Assembly: GCF_002904295.1 (NCBI RefSeq)
Contig: NZ_PPHG01000087.1
Coordinates: 62,001 to 126,000, forward strand
Origin: Amycolatopsis sp. CA-128772
GTDB taxonomy: Bacteria > Actinomycetota > Actinomycetes > Mycobacteriales > Pseudonocardiaceae
Direction: 5' to 3'
Length of the DNA stretch: 64,000 bases
Positions 1-9,500 of the stretch are shown here, one piece after another. Below the pieces are notes generated by a model. The model saw only the letters and a program-made list of their open reading frames with translations. It was not told the DNA's origin and did no database searches. The position numbers and the translations under genes are program-made. Position 1 is the first letter of the stretch; each line of letters starts with the position of its first letter.

Positions 1-528
1 GTGCCCGCGGCCGGCCGTCGCCGCGCCGATGGCGAGGGACTGGGCGAGGTCGGCTTCGCCGGCGTCGAACCGCTCGGCCGGGGTCTCGACGAGGTCCCGC
101 ATCAGGTGCCGCACGGCGATCCCGCCGAGCCCCCACTCCCCGAGCATCCGCGTCACGTCGGCCGGCGGCGTAAGGCCGAAAAGGACGTCGGCGGCCGTCC
201 CATCGCTCAGCGACGTGCTCAGGTAGAGCAGGTCCTCGACGGCCACCCGCGCCGGATGCCGGAACCGGGTCAGCCCGATCGGCCCGGGCGTGCGGACCCC
301 GCCGGGAGCAACCTCGAGCTGGGCCGTCCCATCGAGCTCCCCGCGACGGATGCGCTCCAGCGTGGCGAGGGCCAGCGGAACCTTGACCAGCGAGGCGATC
401 GGGTACTCACGGCCGGGATCGATCCCGAGTTCGGCGCCGGACCGCAGGTCACGGACGAGGAAGGAGCCACGCAGCCCACCTTCGTCCAGCTCGGCCCGGA
501 GGTCCCGGATCAGTGCTTCGGCGCTCAT
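1..528 (-). CDS. BlaB-like serine enzyme homologue (partial, runs off left edge)
   Basis: Partial gene of 176 visible residues whose C-terminus lies beyond the window. The fold is that of class A beta-lactamases and penicillin-recognising enzymes. An SxxK motif (S46-L-V-K49) is in the expected place. The second active-site motif reads S108-D-G110 rather than the usual SDN, which suggests the protein is not an efficient beta-lactamase. There is no signal peptide, so it is probably cytoplasmic. Placed downstream of a LysR gene that diverges from a beta-lactamase gene, it matches the blaB position of the Streptomyces cacaoi blaA-blaB/blaL locus, where BlaB is a regulatory partner. That role is inferred from context. 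The ATG at 528 follows a 100 bp gap after the LysR stop. The KTG region cannot be seen. Confidence 0.75.
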   Translation of the reverse strand, partial: MSAEALIRDLRAELDEGGLRGSFLVRDLRSGAELGIDPGREYPIASLVKVPLALATLERIRRGELDGTAQLEVAPGGVRTPGPIGLTRFRHPARVAVEDLLYLSTSLSDGTAADVLFGLTPPADVTRMLGEWGLGGIAVRHLMRDLVETPAERFDAGEADLAQSLAIGAATAGRGH

Positions 529-628
529 CGGCCCGCCGCCGGGAGGCCGGATCGGCTGGCGAGACTCGGCCCCGCGGCCGGCCGCCGCAAGCCCGCGCGC
601 GCCGCCGAAGCACAACACCGTCCACCCG

Positions 629-1501
629 TCACCGTTCCGCCCCCAAACACCGGCCGACCGCCTCCCGCAACGTTGTCCGCAGGCGGTCCGTGTCCTCGCC
701 CGATGCCGCCGCCACGCCGAAGCCGCGGGCCAGGACCAGCTCGCCCGTCCGCCGCCAGGGCAAGCCCAGCTCCTCCGCCTGCGCCGCCGAACACAGCAGC
801 AAGTCCGGCGTCGCGTACGCCTCGGCCACTGCCGCGGTCAGCGAGGGGGCCACCGACACCTGGGATGGGGACAAGCCCACCGCGTCCCGGATCCGCAGCA
901 ACCGGTCGCGGACGTGCGGTACGTCGTCTTCCGGCTGGATCCAGACCCTCCTTCTCGGCCCGGCCGACCGGCCCGTGCGCAACGTCTCCAGGAACACCGC
1001 GCGGCCCGGGGGCAGCTCCGCCGCGGCCACGCCCAGCGGCACCGACCACACGCCCTCCTCCGCCGGGACCGCCGTCAGCGCCACCCGCACCTCGCTCGTG
1101 CGGACCAGCTCCGCCCGCTCGCCCGGGCCCGCCGCGCGGAACTCCAGGTGGACCTCCAGGGCCCGGGCCTCCGCCGCCAGCTCGGCCAGCTCGCGGACCC
1201 CGCACGTCGCCGGCACCGCCACCCGCACCGGGCGCAGGCGGGCGCGCTTCGCGTCGTGCTCCATCGACTCCGCCAGCTCGACCAGCCGTCGGGCCGCGGG
1301 CAGCATCTCGCGGCCGAACGGGGTCAACGCGGCCCGGCGGGTCGACCGGTCGAAGAGTCGCTCGCCGAAGTGCCGCTCGAGGGCCGCGATGCGGCGGCTC
1401 GCCACCGGCTGCGGGATGCGCGCCAGAGCCGCGCCCGCCGTGAAACTCCCCGTCTCGCTCACGCTTACGAACGCCCTGCAGCCGCCGACCAGGTCCACCA
1501 C
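629..1501 (-). CDS. LysR-family regulator of the adjacent beta-lactamase (BlaA-like)
   Basis: 290 residues. An N-terminal winged helix-turn-helix (about residues 5-65, with PVASRRIAALERHFGERLF typical of the LysR recognition region) is followed by a periplasmic-binding-like effector domain. It is transcribed divergently from the class A beta-lactamase at 1603 with a 101 bp shared promoter region, which is the classic arrangement for an activator of that gene. The BlaB-like gene downstream supports a BlaA-type role in beta-lactam-inducible expression. The start is a GTG at 1501. A second in-frame GTG directly follows, so the true start could be one codon later. The family assignment is firm. 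The specific target is inferred from gene order and from the T-N11-A site between the genes. Confidence 0.88.
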   Translation of the reverse strand: MVDLVGGCRAFVSVSETGSFTAGAALARIPQPVASRRIAALERHFGERLFDRSTRRAALTPFGREMLPAARRLVELAESMEHDAKRARLRPVRVAVPATCGVRELAELAAEARALEVHLEFRAAGPGERAELVRTSEVRVALTAVPAEEGVWSVPLGVAAAELPPGRAVFLETLRTGRSAGPRRRVWIQPEDDVPHVRDRLLRIRDAVGLSPSQVSVAPSLTAAVAEAYATPDLLLCSAAQAEELGLPWRRTGELVLARGFGVAAASGEDTDRLRTTLREAVGRCLGAER

Positions 1502-1509
1502 CGCACTTT

Positions 1510-1524
1510 ATGCGCTTTCGGCAT
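1510..1524. promoter_or_regulatory. LysR T-N11-A operator between bla and its regulator
   Basis: ATGC-N7-GCAT inverted repeat containing a T-N11-A core (T1511, A1523), the standard LysR recognition pattern, in the divergent promoter region. A second perfect inverted repeat, GAACCG-CA-CGGTTC, lies directly beside it at 1526-1539. Together they could be the high-affinity and activation sites of the LysR protein, or the second could serve another regulator. Confidence 0.6.
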
Positions 1525-1602
1525 CGAACCGCACGGTTCCGTCTTGGACAGCATGACGGCGGCCGGTGAGACTGCCGGAAGATCAAAAAGGAAGGAAGAC
1601 TC

Positions 1603-2505
1603 GTGCCGTTCCCCCAGTGGGCCGCGCTCGCCGCGCTGGTCCTCGTCCCGCTGACCGCCTGCTCGGCCGAAACGCCGGCGCCAGCTCCGCTACCGGCACC
1701 GTCGACGAAGGCCATCACCGCGCCCCAGCCGGACTTCGCCCCGCTCGAACGCGACTTCGACGCCCGCCTCGGCGTCTACGCCCTCGACACCGGCTCCGGC
1801 CGCGAGCTCACCCACCGCGCCGACGAACGCTTCGGCTACGCCTCGACGCACAAGGTGTTCTCCGCCGCCGCCGTCCTCCAGCGCACCGGCCTCGACGGGC
1901 TCGCCAAGAACCTCACCTACACCCGCGCCGACCTGCAGCCCAACTCCCCCGTCACCGAAAAGCACGTCGCCACCGGCATCCCGTTGCGCGACGCGATCGA
2001 CGCGGCCCTGCGCTACAGCGACAACACCGCCGCCAACCTGCTGTTCCGCGAACTCGGCGGCCCCGCCGGGCTCGCCCAGGCGCTGCGCGGGATCGGCGAC
2101 ACGACCACCTACGTCGACCGGATCGAACCCGGGCTCAACGACCTCGCGCCGGGCGACGTCCGGGACACGAGCACGCCGCGCGCGATGGCCGGCAGCCTGC
2201 GGGCCTTCACCCTCGGCGCCGCGCTGCCGCCGGAAAAGCGGACCGTGCTGACGGACATGATGCGCGCCAACACCACCGGCGCCGCGCTGATCCGGGCGGG
2301 CGCGCCGGCGGGCTGGGCCGTCGCCGACAAGACCGGCACCGGCAGCTACGCCACGCGCAACGACATCGCCGTGGTCTGGCCGCCCGGGCGGGCGCCGATC
2401 GTGCTGGTCGTCATGTCCAGCCGCCCGGCGAAGGACGCCGATCACGACGACCGGCTGATCGCCCAGGCGGCGAAGCTGGTCCTCGACGCCCTTCAGAAAG
2501 CCTGA
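1603..2505 (+). CDS. bla: class A beta-lactamase (lipoprotein-type signal)
   Basis: 300 residues. It hydrolyses beta-lactams outside the membrane. The N-terminal hydrophobic segment ends in a lipobox-like LTAC with Cys at residue 20, so it may be membrane-anchored. All class A motifs are present: S81-T-H-K84, S139-D-N141, the omega-loop E175-x-x-L-N179 and K243-T-G. The start is a GTG at 1603 preceded by a strong AAGGAAGG ribosome site. It diverges from a LysR gene, so it is probably inducible. Its 3' end overlaps the convergent oxidoreductase gene by 13 bp. It lies directly beside a nonribosomal peptide operon, which may be chance or self-protection. Confidence 0.95.
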   Translation: MPFPQWAALAALVLVPLTACSAETPAPAPLPAPSTKAITAPQPDFAPLERDFDARLGVYALDTGSGRELTHRADERFGYASTHKVFSAAAVLQRTGLDGLAKNLTYTRADLQPNSPVTEKHVATGIPLRDAIDAALRYSDNTAANLLFRELGGPAGLAQALRGIGDTTTYVDRIEPGLNDLAPGDVRDTSTPRAMAGSLRAFTLGAALPPEKRTVLTDMMRANTTGAALIRAGAPAGWAVADKTGTGSYATRNDIAVVWPPGRAPIVLVVMSSRPAKDADHDDRLIAQAAKLVLDALQKA

Positions 2506-3116
2506 CCGAACAGCCGCCCGACCTCCGCCGAGACCTCGTCGAGCCACGCGGCCCGCTGCGCCGCGCCGGCGTCGGCCAATACCCGCAGCACCAGCCGGCT
2601 CACCTCCGGCTCCCCGAGGTAGGGCGCGAGGCAGCGCCGCCAGATCGCGTCCAGGGGGTCGCCGAACAACGTCCGCTCGCGCTCCTCGGGCGTGTCGGAG
2701 GTGTTCACCACCAGCAGCCGCCGCAGGGACAGCAGGGACTCGGGCGCGCCGCCGGCGTCGTCGAGGCGGTAGGCGACGCCGGGGACGAGGATCCGGTCGA
2801 GCCAGCCGCTGAGGATCGCCGGGGGCTTGCCCCACCAGTTGGGGTGGATCGCGACGAGCCCGCCGGCCTCGCGCAGTTCCGCGCGGTGCTGCCGCACCAG
2901 CGGGTCCGGTTCGGCGGCGAGGAACTCCTCCGCCCGGGACCCGCTGGTGTAGGCCTCTTCCGCGGTCAGGACCGGGTCGAAGCCTTCGGCGTACAGGTCG
3001 TGGAACCGCACCGGCACCTCGGCCCGGGTGAGCGCGTCCGCCACGCGCGCGGCCAGCGCGTGGTTGAAGCTGCCCGGCCGCGGGTGCGCGAGCAGCACGA
3101 CCACCGGTGCGGTCAT
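2493..3116 (-). CDS. NAD(P)H oxidoreductase of the flavodoxin-like quinone reductase family
   Basis: 207 residues. Flavodoxin-fold protein with the N-terminal [17 protein letters not shown] loop that binds FMN/FAD phosphate and the [18 protein letters not shown] segment typical of NQO1/MdaB/KefF-type reductases. It would carry out two-electron reduction of quinones or similar groups with NAD(P)H. It is the last gene of the biosynthetic operon: its ATG (3116) overlaps the TGA of the dioxygenase gene (ATGA), so translation is coupled. Longer upstream reading is possible, but the conserved fold begins at this ATG. A tailoring role is inferred from position only. Confidence 0.82.
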   Translation of the reverse strand: MTAPVVVLLAHPRPGSFNHALAARVADALTRAEVPVRFHDLYAEGFDPVLTAEEAYTSGSRAEEFLAAEPDPLVRQHRAELREAGGLVAIHPNWWGKPPAILSGWLDRILVPGVAYRLDDAGGAPESLLSLRRLLVVNTSDTPEERERTLFGDPLDAIWRRCLAPYLGEPEVSRLVLRVLADAGAAQRAAWLDEVSAEVGRLFGQAF

Positions 3117-4051
3117 CCCGTCATCGCCACCAGGATGCGCCGCTTGCCGGTGAACGGCTCCCGGCCGTGGGCCATCAGCATGTTGTTGATCACCATGATG
3201 TCGCCGGTCTGCCACGGGAACGCGTAGCTGACTTCGTCGTAGACCTCACGGATCTTTTCCAGGTCGGCGACCGGGATCGGGCTGCCGTCGGCGAAGTAGG
3301 CGTTGCGCGGCAGGTCTTCCTCCGGGTACAGCTCCAGCAGCGCCTCGCTCACCTCTTCGCCGAGGCCGGACACGTGGAAGAGGTTGGCCTGGTTGAACCA
3401 CACGGTGTCCCCGGTGTGCGGCTCGTCCGCAAAGGACGGCCGGACGTGCCGGGTGCGCAGCCCCTCTTCGGTCCACTCGAAGGTTTGGCCATGGCTCGCG
3501 CAGTAGTCCTCGACACTCGCGCGATCCTCGGTCTGGAACGCCTCCTGCCAGGTCAGCCCCAGCCCTTCGCGGAACGCGCGCGTGTAGGTGACGCCGCCGG
3601 CGAACCGCTCCCGCAGGTCTTCGGGCAGCAGGCGAAACATCGCCCGGCTGTCCGCGATCGGCGTCGCGCCGCCGGTTTCCGCGGCGGTGTCGCACAGGAA
3701 GAACAGCCGGGCGGGCCAGCTCGCCGAGTAGGAGTTCTCGTTGTGCATCGGGATCGACTCGGTGGGCGGGTACTCGGTCGAGGTGTAGATGTTGCCCGCG
3801 ACGTTCGACCGCGGCGTCGACCGCTCGGTGTAGGTGAGCAGCGCGCCGCCGATCGTCTCGGTGACAGTGTTGAACAGCTCCAGGTCGGCGGGCAGGCCGC
3901 GCAGCAGGACCGCGCCGTGGTCGCGCAGGTGCTCCTGCAGCTGCGGCAGGTGCGCTTCGACAGCCGCGAAGCCCTCGGCCGGGAAGACGGCGATCTTGGT
4001 GTGCTTGTTGCCCTGCAGCTGCCCCGAGAGTGCCGCGAGATCGGCGGTCAT
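3113..4051 (-). CDS. TauD/TfdA (SyrP-like) Fe(II)/2-oxoglutarate dioxygenase
   Basis: 312 residues. Non-haem iron, 2-oxoglutarate-dependent oxygenase. The metal triad is visible as H103-x-E105 (in PMHNENSY) and distal H295 (in MAHGREPF), with an Arg at about 304-305 to hold 2-oxoglutarate. Members of this subgroup in NRPS clusters (SyrP, AmbC type) beta-hydroxylate amino-acid residues, often on the carrier protein. Here the predicted Asn residue of the assembly line is a natural candidate, but that is inference. Both ends overlap their neighbours by four bases, placing it firmly in the biosynthetic operon. Confidence 0.88.
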   Translation of the reverse strand: MTADLAALSGQLQGNKHTKIAVFPAEGFAAVEAHLPQLQEHLRDHGAVLLRGLPADLELFNTVTETIGGALLTYTERSTPRSNVAGNIYTSTEYPPTESIPMHNENSYSASWPARLFFLCDTAAETGGATPIADSRAMFRLLPEDLRERFAGGVTYTRAFREGLGLTWQEAFQTEDRASVEDYCASHGQTFEWTEEGLRTRHVRPSFADEPHTGDTVWFNQANLFHVSGLGEEVSEALLELYPEEDLPRNAYFADGSPIPVADLEKIREVYDEVSYAFPWQTGDIMVINNMLMAHGREPFTGKRRILVAMTG

Positions 4052-5310
4052 GCTTCCTCCAGTTCGAAACGGACGAGTTTGGTGGCCTCGGCGTGCAGCG
4101 CGGCCAGGTCGTCGAGATCGGCGAAGCCGGCGACGAGGACGTTCACGGCGTAGATCTCCTGGTCGTCGCCGAGCAGCTGGCCGGGGGTGACGATGGTGAC
4201 GACGTCGAGGACCTCGGGCAGGTCCGCGACGTCGCCGGTGCCTTCGACGCGCACCAGCCGTCCGGTGCCCTCGGCGTAGACGATCAGGTATCCGACCGGC
4301 ACCGGCAGCCCGGTGCCCCGCGCGGGCGGCGGCGTGCCGAGGGCGAGCGAAACGGCTTCGGCGGTGACGTCGATGCCGGTGGCGAGCTTCAGCAACGCGG
4401 GCTGCGCTCCCCCGGCGGGCCGGCCGGCGTTGACCTCGACGACCACCGGCCCGAGCCGCGCGTCGTCGATCACCTCGACGTGCGCGCAGGTCTGGTCGAG
4501 CCCGAGGGCGAGCACCGCATCGGCCGCGGCCGCTCGGATCGCCGCCGCGCGCGCCGGGGACAGCCCGAAGGGCGGGCAGACCATGCCGAGTTCGAACTTC
4601 CGCTCGTCGATCAGCGGCTTGCCGACCACGGTGACGGTCTCCGCGGCGCCGTCACGAACCAGCACGTCCACCGCGTACTCGGGCCCGTCGAGCAGGCCCT
4701 CGACGAGGAACACGCGCAGCGGTTCGAGGCCGCCGGGCAACGGGCGGTGGTAGCGCGCGTCGGCGTTCTCCGGGAGCCGGGTGGCCAACACCTCGTGAGC
4801 CGCCACCAACTCGTCCACAGTGGACACTGTGCGGACCAGGGTGCTGGCGGCGCCGTTGACCGGCTTGACGATGGCCGGCAGCCCGACCCGCTCCGCGATC
4901 GCCGCGGCCTCGGCCGGGTCGGCGAACAACGCGGCCCGCGGCCCCGGCAGTCCCGCTTCGGCAAGCTTTTCCCGGACCGCGAACTTGTTGTGCGCCAGCG
5001 TGAACACCGACGCCGGGCAGCGCGCGATGCCGAGCAGCTCGGCCACCTGGCCAGTGCTCGCGATGATCCCCTCCGCCGCGGTCAGCACCGCCGCGGGTTC
5101 CCGGTCGCGGAGCGCGCTGGTGACGGCGAGAACGTCACGGACGTCCTCGACGACGACGAACCCGTCCACCAGGGGCCCCAGCGCGGCCCGTTCGGCGTCG
5201 TCGAGCGGCTCGGTGACGAGTTCGGCCCGCCACCCGGACGCCCGGACGGCGGCCGCGTAGTCCCCGATCCAGTGCCCGTGCGTCTCCCGCACGAGGAACG
5301 CGGTGCTCAC
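4048..5310 (-). CDS. ATP-grasp ligase 1 of a tandem pair
   Basis: 420 residues with a GTG start at 5310 overlapping the stop of the paralogue upstream. ATP-grasp fold: an N-terminal Rossmann-like domain (1-100), the ATP-binding lysine in AIVKPVNG (K149), the DGPEYAVDV strand (about 209-215) and metal-binding HVEV E279, E292 and N294 (VEVNAGRPAG). This sequence type is closest to L-amino-acid ligases (BacD-like) and PurK/carboxylate-amine ligases. They activate a carboxylate as acyl-phosphate and join it to an amine. In a peptide biosynthetic operon it probably adds an amino acid or amine cap to the product. The substrate cannot be read from the sequence. It ends with an ATGA overlap into the dioxygenase gene. 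Confidence 0.88.
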   Translation of the reverse strand: MSTAFLVRETHGHWIGDYAAAVRASGWRAELVTEPLDDAERAALGPLVDGFVVVEDVRDVLAVTSALRDREPAAVLTAAEGIIASTGQVAELLGIARCPASVFTLAHNKFAVREKLAEAGLPGPRAALFADPAEAAAIAERVGLPAIVKPVNGAASTLVRTVSTVDELVAAHEVLATRLPENADARYHRPLPGGLEPLRVFLVEGLLDGPEYAVDVLVRDGAAETVTVVGKPLIDERKFELGMVCPPFGLSPARAAAIRAAAADAVLALGLDQTCAHVEVIDDARLGPVVVEVNAGRPAGGAQPALLKLATGIDVTAEAVSLALGTPPPARGTGLPVPVGYLIVYAEGTGRLVRVEGTGDVADLPEVLDVVTIVTPGQLLGDDQEIYAVNVLVAGFADLDDLAALHAEATKLVRFELEEA

Positions 5311-6554
5311 CCGACCTCCAGGCGGATCAGCTTGCTCGCCTCGGCGTGCAGCGCGGCGAGGTCGTCGTGGCCGGCGAACCCGGCGACGACGAGGTTCACC
5401 GCGTAGACCTCCTGCTCGTCGGTGAGCACCTGGCCGGGCGATACCGTCGTGACAACGTCGACGACCTCCGGCAGCGCGGCGACCTCGTCGAGGCCGCCGA
5501 TGCCGGTCAGGGTGCCCGATCCGGAGGCGTACAGGATCAACATGGCCAGGGGGATCGGCAGTTTCGCCGGTTCCCGCGCGGGCGGCGGTGCGCCCAGGGC
5601 GAGGGCGGTCAGCTCGGCGAACACGTCGATGCCGGTGCGCAGCTTGCCCAGCAGCGGCATGATCGAGCCCGCCGGGCGGCCCGCGTTGACCTCGACGATC
5701 GTCGGGCCGCGCCGCACGTCGTCGATCACCTCGACGTGCGCGACCGTGTTGTCCAGCCCCAGCGCGAGCACCGCTTCCGCGGCCGCGGAGGTGATCAGCG
5801 CAATGCGCTCTCCGGTGAGCCCGGCCGGCGGGCAGGACAGGGCCAGCTCGAACTTGCGCTCGTCGATCAACGGCTTGTCGAGGACCTCGATCGGCTCGAC
5901 GACGCCGTCGCGGACGAGGACGTCCACCGCATACTCGGGCCCGTCGAGGAACCCTTCGACGAGGAAGGTCGTGGCCGGGTCGAGTGTCCCGAGCGGGCGG
6001 TGGTAGCGCGGGTCCGCGGACTCGGGCAGCCGCGCCGCCAGCAGCTCGTACGCGGCGGCCAGCTCGTCCACGGTGGACACCGTGCGCACCAGGTTGCTCC
6101 CGGCGCCGTTGACCGGCTTGACGATCGCGGGCAGGCCGACCCGCGCCGCCACCTCCGCGGCTTCCGCCGCCGAGGAGATCAACGCGAACGCGGGCCCGCC
6201 CAGCACCTCCCGGACCGCGAACTTGTTCGCGCACCGGGCGAAGACCGACGCCGGGCACCGCGCGACACCGAGCAGCTCGGCGACCCGGGCGGCGCTCACG
6301 ATGGCCCCGTCCGACCCGGTGAGCACGGCGGCAGGCGTCCCGTACTCCGACCGGATCTTCGCCGCGACCGCCGAAGCGTCGTAGACGTCGTCGACGGCCA
6401 CGACCTCGTCCACCACGGCGGCCAGCGAGATGCGTTCGGCCGCGTCGGCCGGCGGGGCGAACAGCACCGCGCGGTGGCCGGCCGCGTGCACCGCGGCGGC
6501 GACCTCGCCGACCCAGTGCCCGCGGGCCTCCCTGATCAGCACCACGACACTCAC
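5307..6554 (-). CDS. ATP-grasp ligase 2 of a tandem pair
   Basis: 415 residues, clearly paralogous to the next gene downstream along its whole length (shared RCPASVF, AIVKPVNGA, RTVSTVDEL, GPEYAVDVLVRDG, KPLIDERKFEL and VEVNAGRPAG). All ATP-grasp ligand residues are kept. The GTG start at 6554 overlaps the stop of the NRPS-MFS gene. Two active copies suggest two successive amide-bond ligations, or a heteromeric enzyme. A simple duplication with redundant function is the alternative. Nothing seen suggests that either copy is inactive. Confidence 0.88.
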   Translation of the reverse strand: MSVVVLIREARGHWVGEVAAAVHAAGHRAVLFAPPADAAERISLAAVVDEVVAVDDVYDASAVAAKIRSEYGTPAAVLTGSDGAIVSAARVAELLGVARCPASVFARCANKFAVREVLGGPAFALISSAAEAAEVAARVGLPAIVKPVNGAGSNLVRTVSTVDELAAAYELLAARLPESADPRYHRPLGTLDPATTFLVEGFLDGPEYAVDVLVRDGVVEPIEVLDKPLIDERKFELALSCPPAGLTGERIALITSAAAEAVLALGLDNTVAHVEVIDDVRRGPTIVEVNAGRPAGSIMPLLGKLRTGIDVFAELTALALGAPPPAREPAKLPIPLAMLILYASGSGTLTGIGGLDEVAALPEVVDVVTTVSPGQVLTDEQEVYAVNLVVAGFAGHDDLAALHAEASKLIRLEVG

Positions 6555-9500
6555 GCGGCCTCCTTCCCGGCGAGCTTGCGCTCCCGTTCCTGCGCGCCGA
6601 CGAGGTCGTCCGGCAGTGAATCGGGAACTTCGGTGTCGAACCGGCGCAGCAGCCGGATGCCGAACCCGCCGACGTTGATGAGCAGCAGGATCAGCGCGTA
6701 GACGACGTAGGCGAGACCGACTCCGCGGCCTTCGCCGGTGCCGAGCACCGCGCCGATCGACCCGGACAGCGGCCCGCCGGGGGCGAGCAGCGGCGAAAAC
6801 CAGCCGACGGCCAGCGGGGCCAGCACCGCGAACCCGATCGGCAGGGTGGACCAGGTGATCGTCTGGTTGATCGCGAACACCCGGCCGTGGTAGCGCTGCG
6901 GCACCTTGACCTGCACCAGCGTCGCGTAGATGCCCTGGGACACCGCCATCGCGGCGGCCAGCAGGAACACCCCGGCCGCAACGACGATGAGCGACGGCCG
7001 CAGGCCCATCACCAGGCTGCCGAGCGCAATGCCGACGTTGCCGAACAGGACGCCGACCATTCGCCGCTTGCGCGGGCCGCCCCACAGCGCCATGCCGATG
7101 CCGCCGGCGACCGCGCCGATCGCCTCGGCCAGCGCCACCTGGGCGACGTCGGTGACCGTGCCGAAGGACAGCACCAGCGGCGAGACGAGCACCAGCGCGG
7201 GGGCCAGGAAGACGTTGGCCAGCGCGAAGTACAGCAGCATGGTGCGGAAGCCGCGGTGGTTCCACGAGTACTTGAGCCCGCCCGCGATCGCCGTCAGCAG
7301 CGGTTCGCGCGGGCGCCAGCCGAGCAGGTCGGGGAACCGGACGAACAGCAGGCTGACGACGGCGAACACGTAGCTCGCCATGTCGAGGACCAGGATCCCG
7401 GACAGCTGGATCGCCGCGAGGAGCCCGGCCGCGATCACCGGCATCAGCAGCTGCGCGAAGCCATTGGACAGCTGCGCCAGCCCCATCGCGTGGCCGAGGT
7501 ACTGCTTCGGCACCAGCTGCGCCACCGACGACTGGTAGGCGATCCGCTGGATCGACCCGGCGACCGACCCGAGCGGGATCAGCACGTAGAGGAACCACAG
7601 CTGCAGGTTCCCCGCCGTCAGCAACAGCGCCAGGGCGAGCTGGATGACCCCCGCGACCACGCTGGCCGCGATCATGATGCGACGGCGGTCGCCGCGGTCG
7701 ACGAGCGCGCCCGCCACCGGCAGGACCAGCACCCCGCAGAGCAGCGCGAGGGCCCAGAGCAGGCCGAGGTCGGTGACCGAGCCGGTTTTCGTGTAGAGCC
7801 AGATCGGCACCGCGAACGACGTCAGCGCGGAGCCGGTCGAAGAGACCAGCTGGCCGACGGTGACCGTGACGAACCGTGCCATGCTCGGCTTCACCGCGGG
7901 CGTTGCGGCCACTTCTGCCCGGTGGGTGTCGTGCACGGCCCAGCCGGCGTCCTCGCCGCGGGCCGAAACATGCAGGTCACCGGGCTCGTCGAGCGCCGGG
8001 TACACCCGGGTCAGGATCTCCGCCAGTTCCTCCGCGCGGTAGCGGAGGAAGAAGTGCCCGGCCTGGTCCAGGACGACCAGGCCGGTGTGGTCGGTGAGGA
8101 ACTCCCACTCGCGGTAGCGCTCGGTGTAGTAGTCGGTGACCGGGTCCTCCGAGCCGACGACCGAGACGATCGGCGCGCGCAGCTTGGCCACGCGGGCGTC
8201 GAGCAGGCCGCTGAAGTACTCCTCGGCGGCGCGGCTGTCGGCCCGCATGTTGCTGATGATCCGGTCGGCCTGCGCCGGGTCGAGGTCGTCGGTGTCGACG
8301 CCCATGCCCTTGAGCCAGTTCGCGTAGTACCGGTTGCTGCGCAGCTTTTCCAGCCGGGTGCGCAGCGTGCCGACCGCGCCCTTGATCCGCGCGAACGGGA
8401 AGATCGCGCCGATGTGGACGACTTCCAGCTCCCGGCCGCGTTCCTCCAGACGCCGGGCGACGCCGACGGCAAGGGCGTTGCCGACGCCGCAGTGGCCGTA
8501 GATGGCGAGGGGGCCGTCGATGCGCTCGAGGACCTCGTCCGCCAGCCGCTCGACCAGCTCGTCGAACGGCACGGCCTCTTCGGAGAGCCCGACGTCGTGG
8601 CCGGGGATGGCCACCGAGAACAGCGAATACCCGCCGGGCAGGGCGTCGGCGAGGGGTTGGTAGACGATCGCGCTGCCGCCGCCGTAGGGGAAGCAGACGT
8701 AGGTGAGCGCCGGCTTCGCGACCGGCTTGGTCAGCTCGTAGAGCAGGTGCCCGGAGTCGTCGCGGTCGCCGGCCAGGAACACCGCCAGCTCGCGGATCGT
8801 GCGGTGCTGGAACAGGTCCATCACGCCGGCCTGGTGCCCGGCCTTAGCGATCCGCGCGACGACCTGGGTGGCGAGCATCGAGTGGCCGCCGAGGTCGAAG
8901 AAGTCGTCGTCGACGCCGAGTTCCTCGACCTTGAGGACGTCCCGCCAGATCTCGGCGAGCAGCACTTCCAGGGGGGTCGACGGCTCGACCAGGGCCGTGC
9001 TCGCGTCGCGGGCCGCGACCGGGGCGGGCAGCGCCTTGCGGTCGAGCTTCCCGTTGGGTGTCAGCGGCAGGGCGTCGAGGGCCACGAACGAGGGCGGGAC
9101 CATGTAGTCCGGCAGCGTCTCCTTCAACGCGGTCCGCAGCACGCCCGCGTCCGCGTCGCCGACGACGTACCCGACCAGGCGCTTGTCCCCCGGCGTGTCC
9201 TCGCGGACGAGCACGACCGCATCGGCCACCCCGGGCTGCTCCCGCAGGCGGGCCTCGATCTCGCCGAGCTCGATGCGCAGGCCGCGCAGCTTGACCTGGT
9301 GGTCGAGCCGGCCGAGGAACGCGATCGTGCCGTCGGGTCGCCAGTGCGCGAGGTCGCCGGTGCGGTACATCCGGCCGCCGGCAGAAGCGCCGAAGGGGTC
9401 GGTGACGAACCGTTCCGCGGTCAGCTCCGGCCGGTTGTGGTAGCCGAGGGCCAGTCCGACGCCGGCGATGTGGAGTTCGCCGGGTACGCCCACCGGGCAC

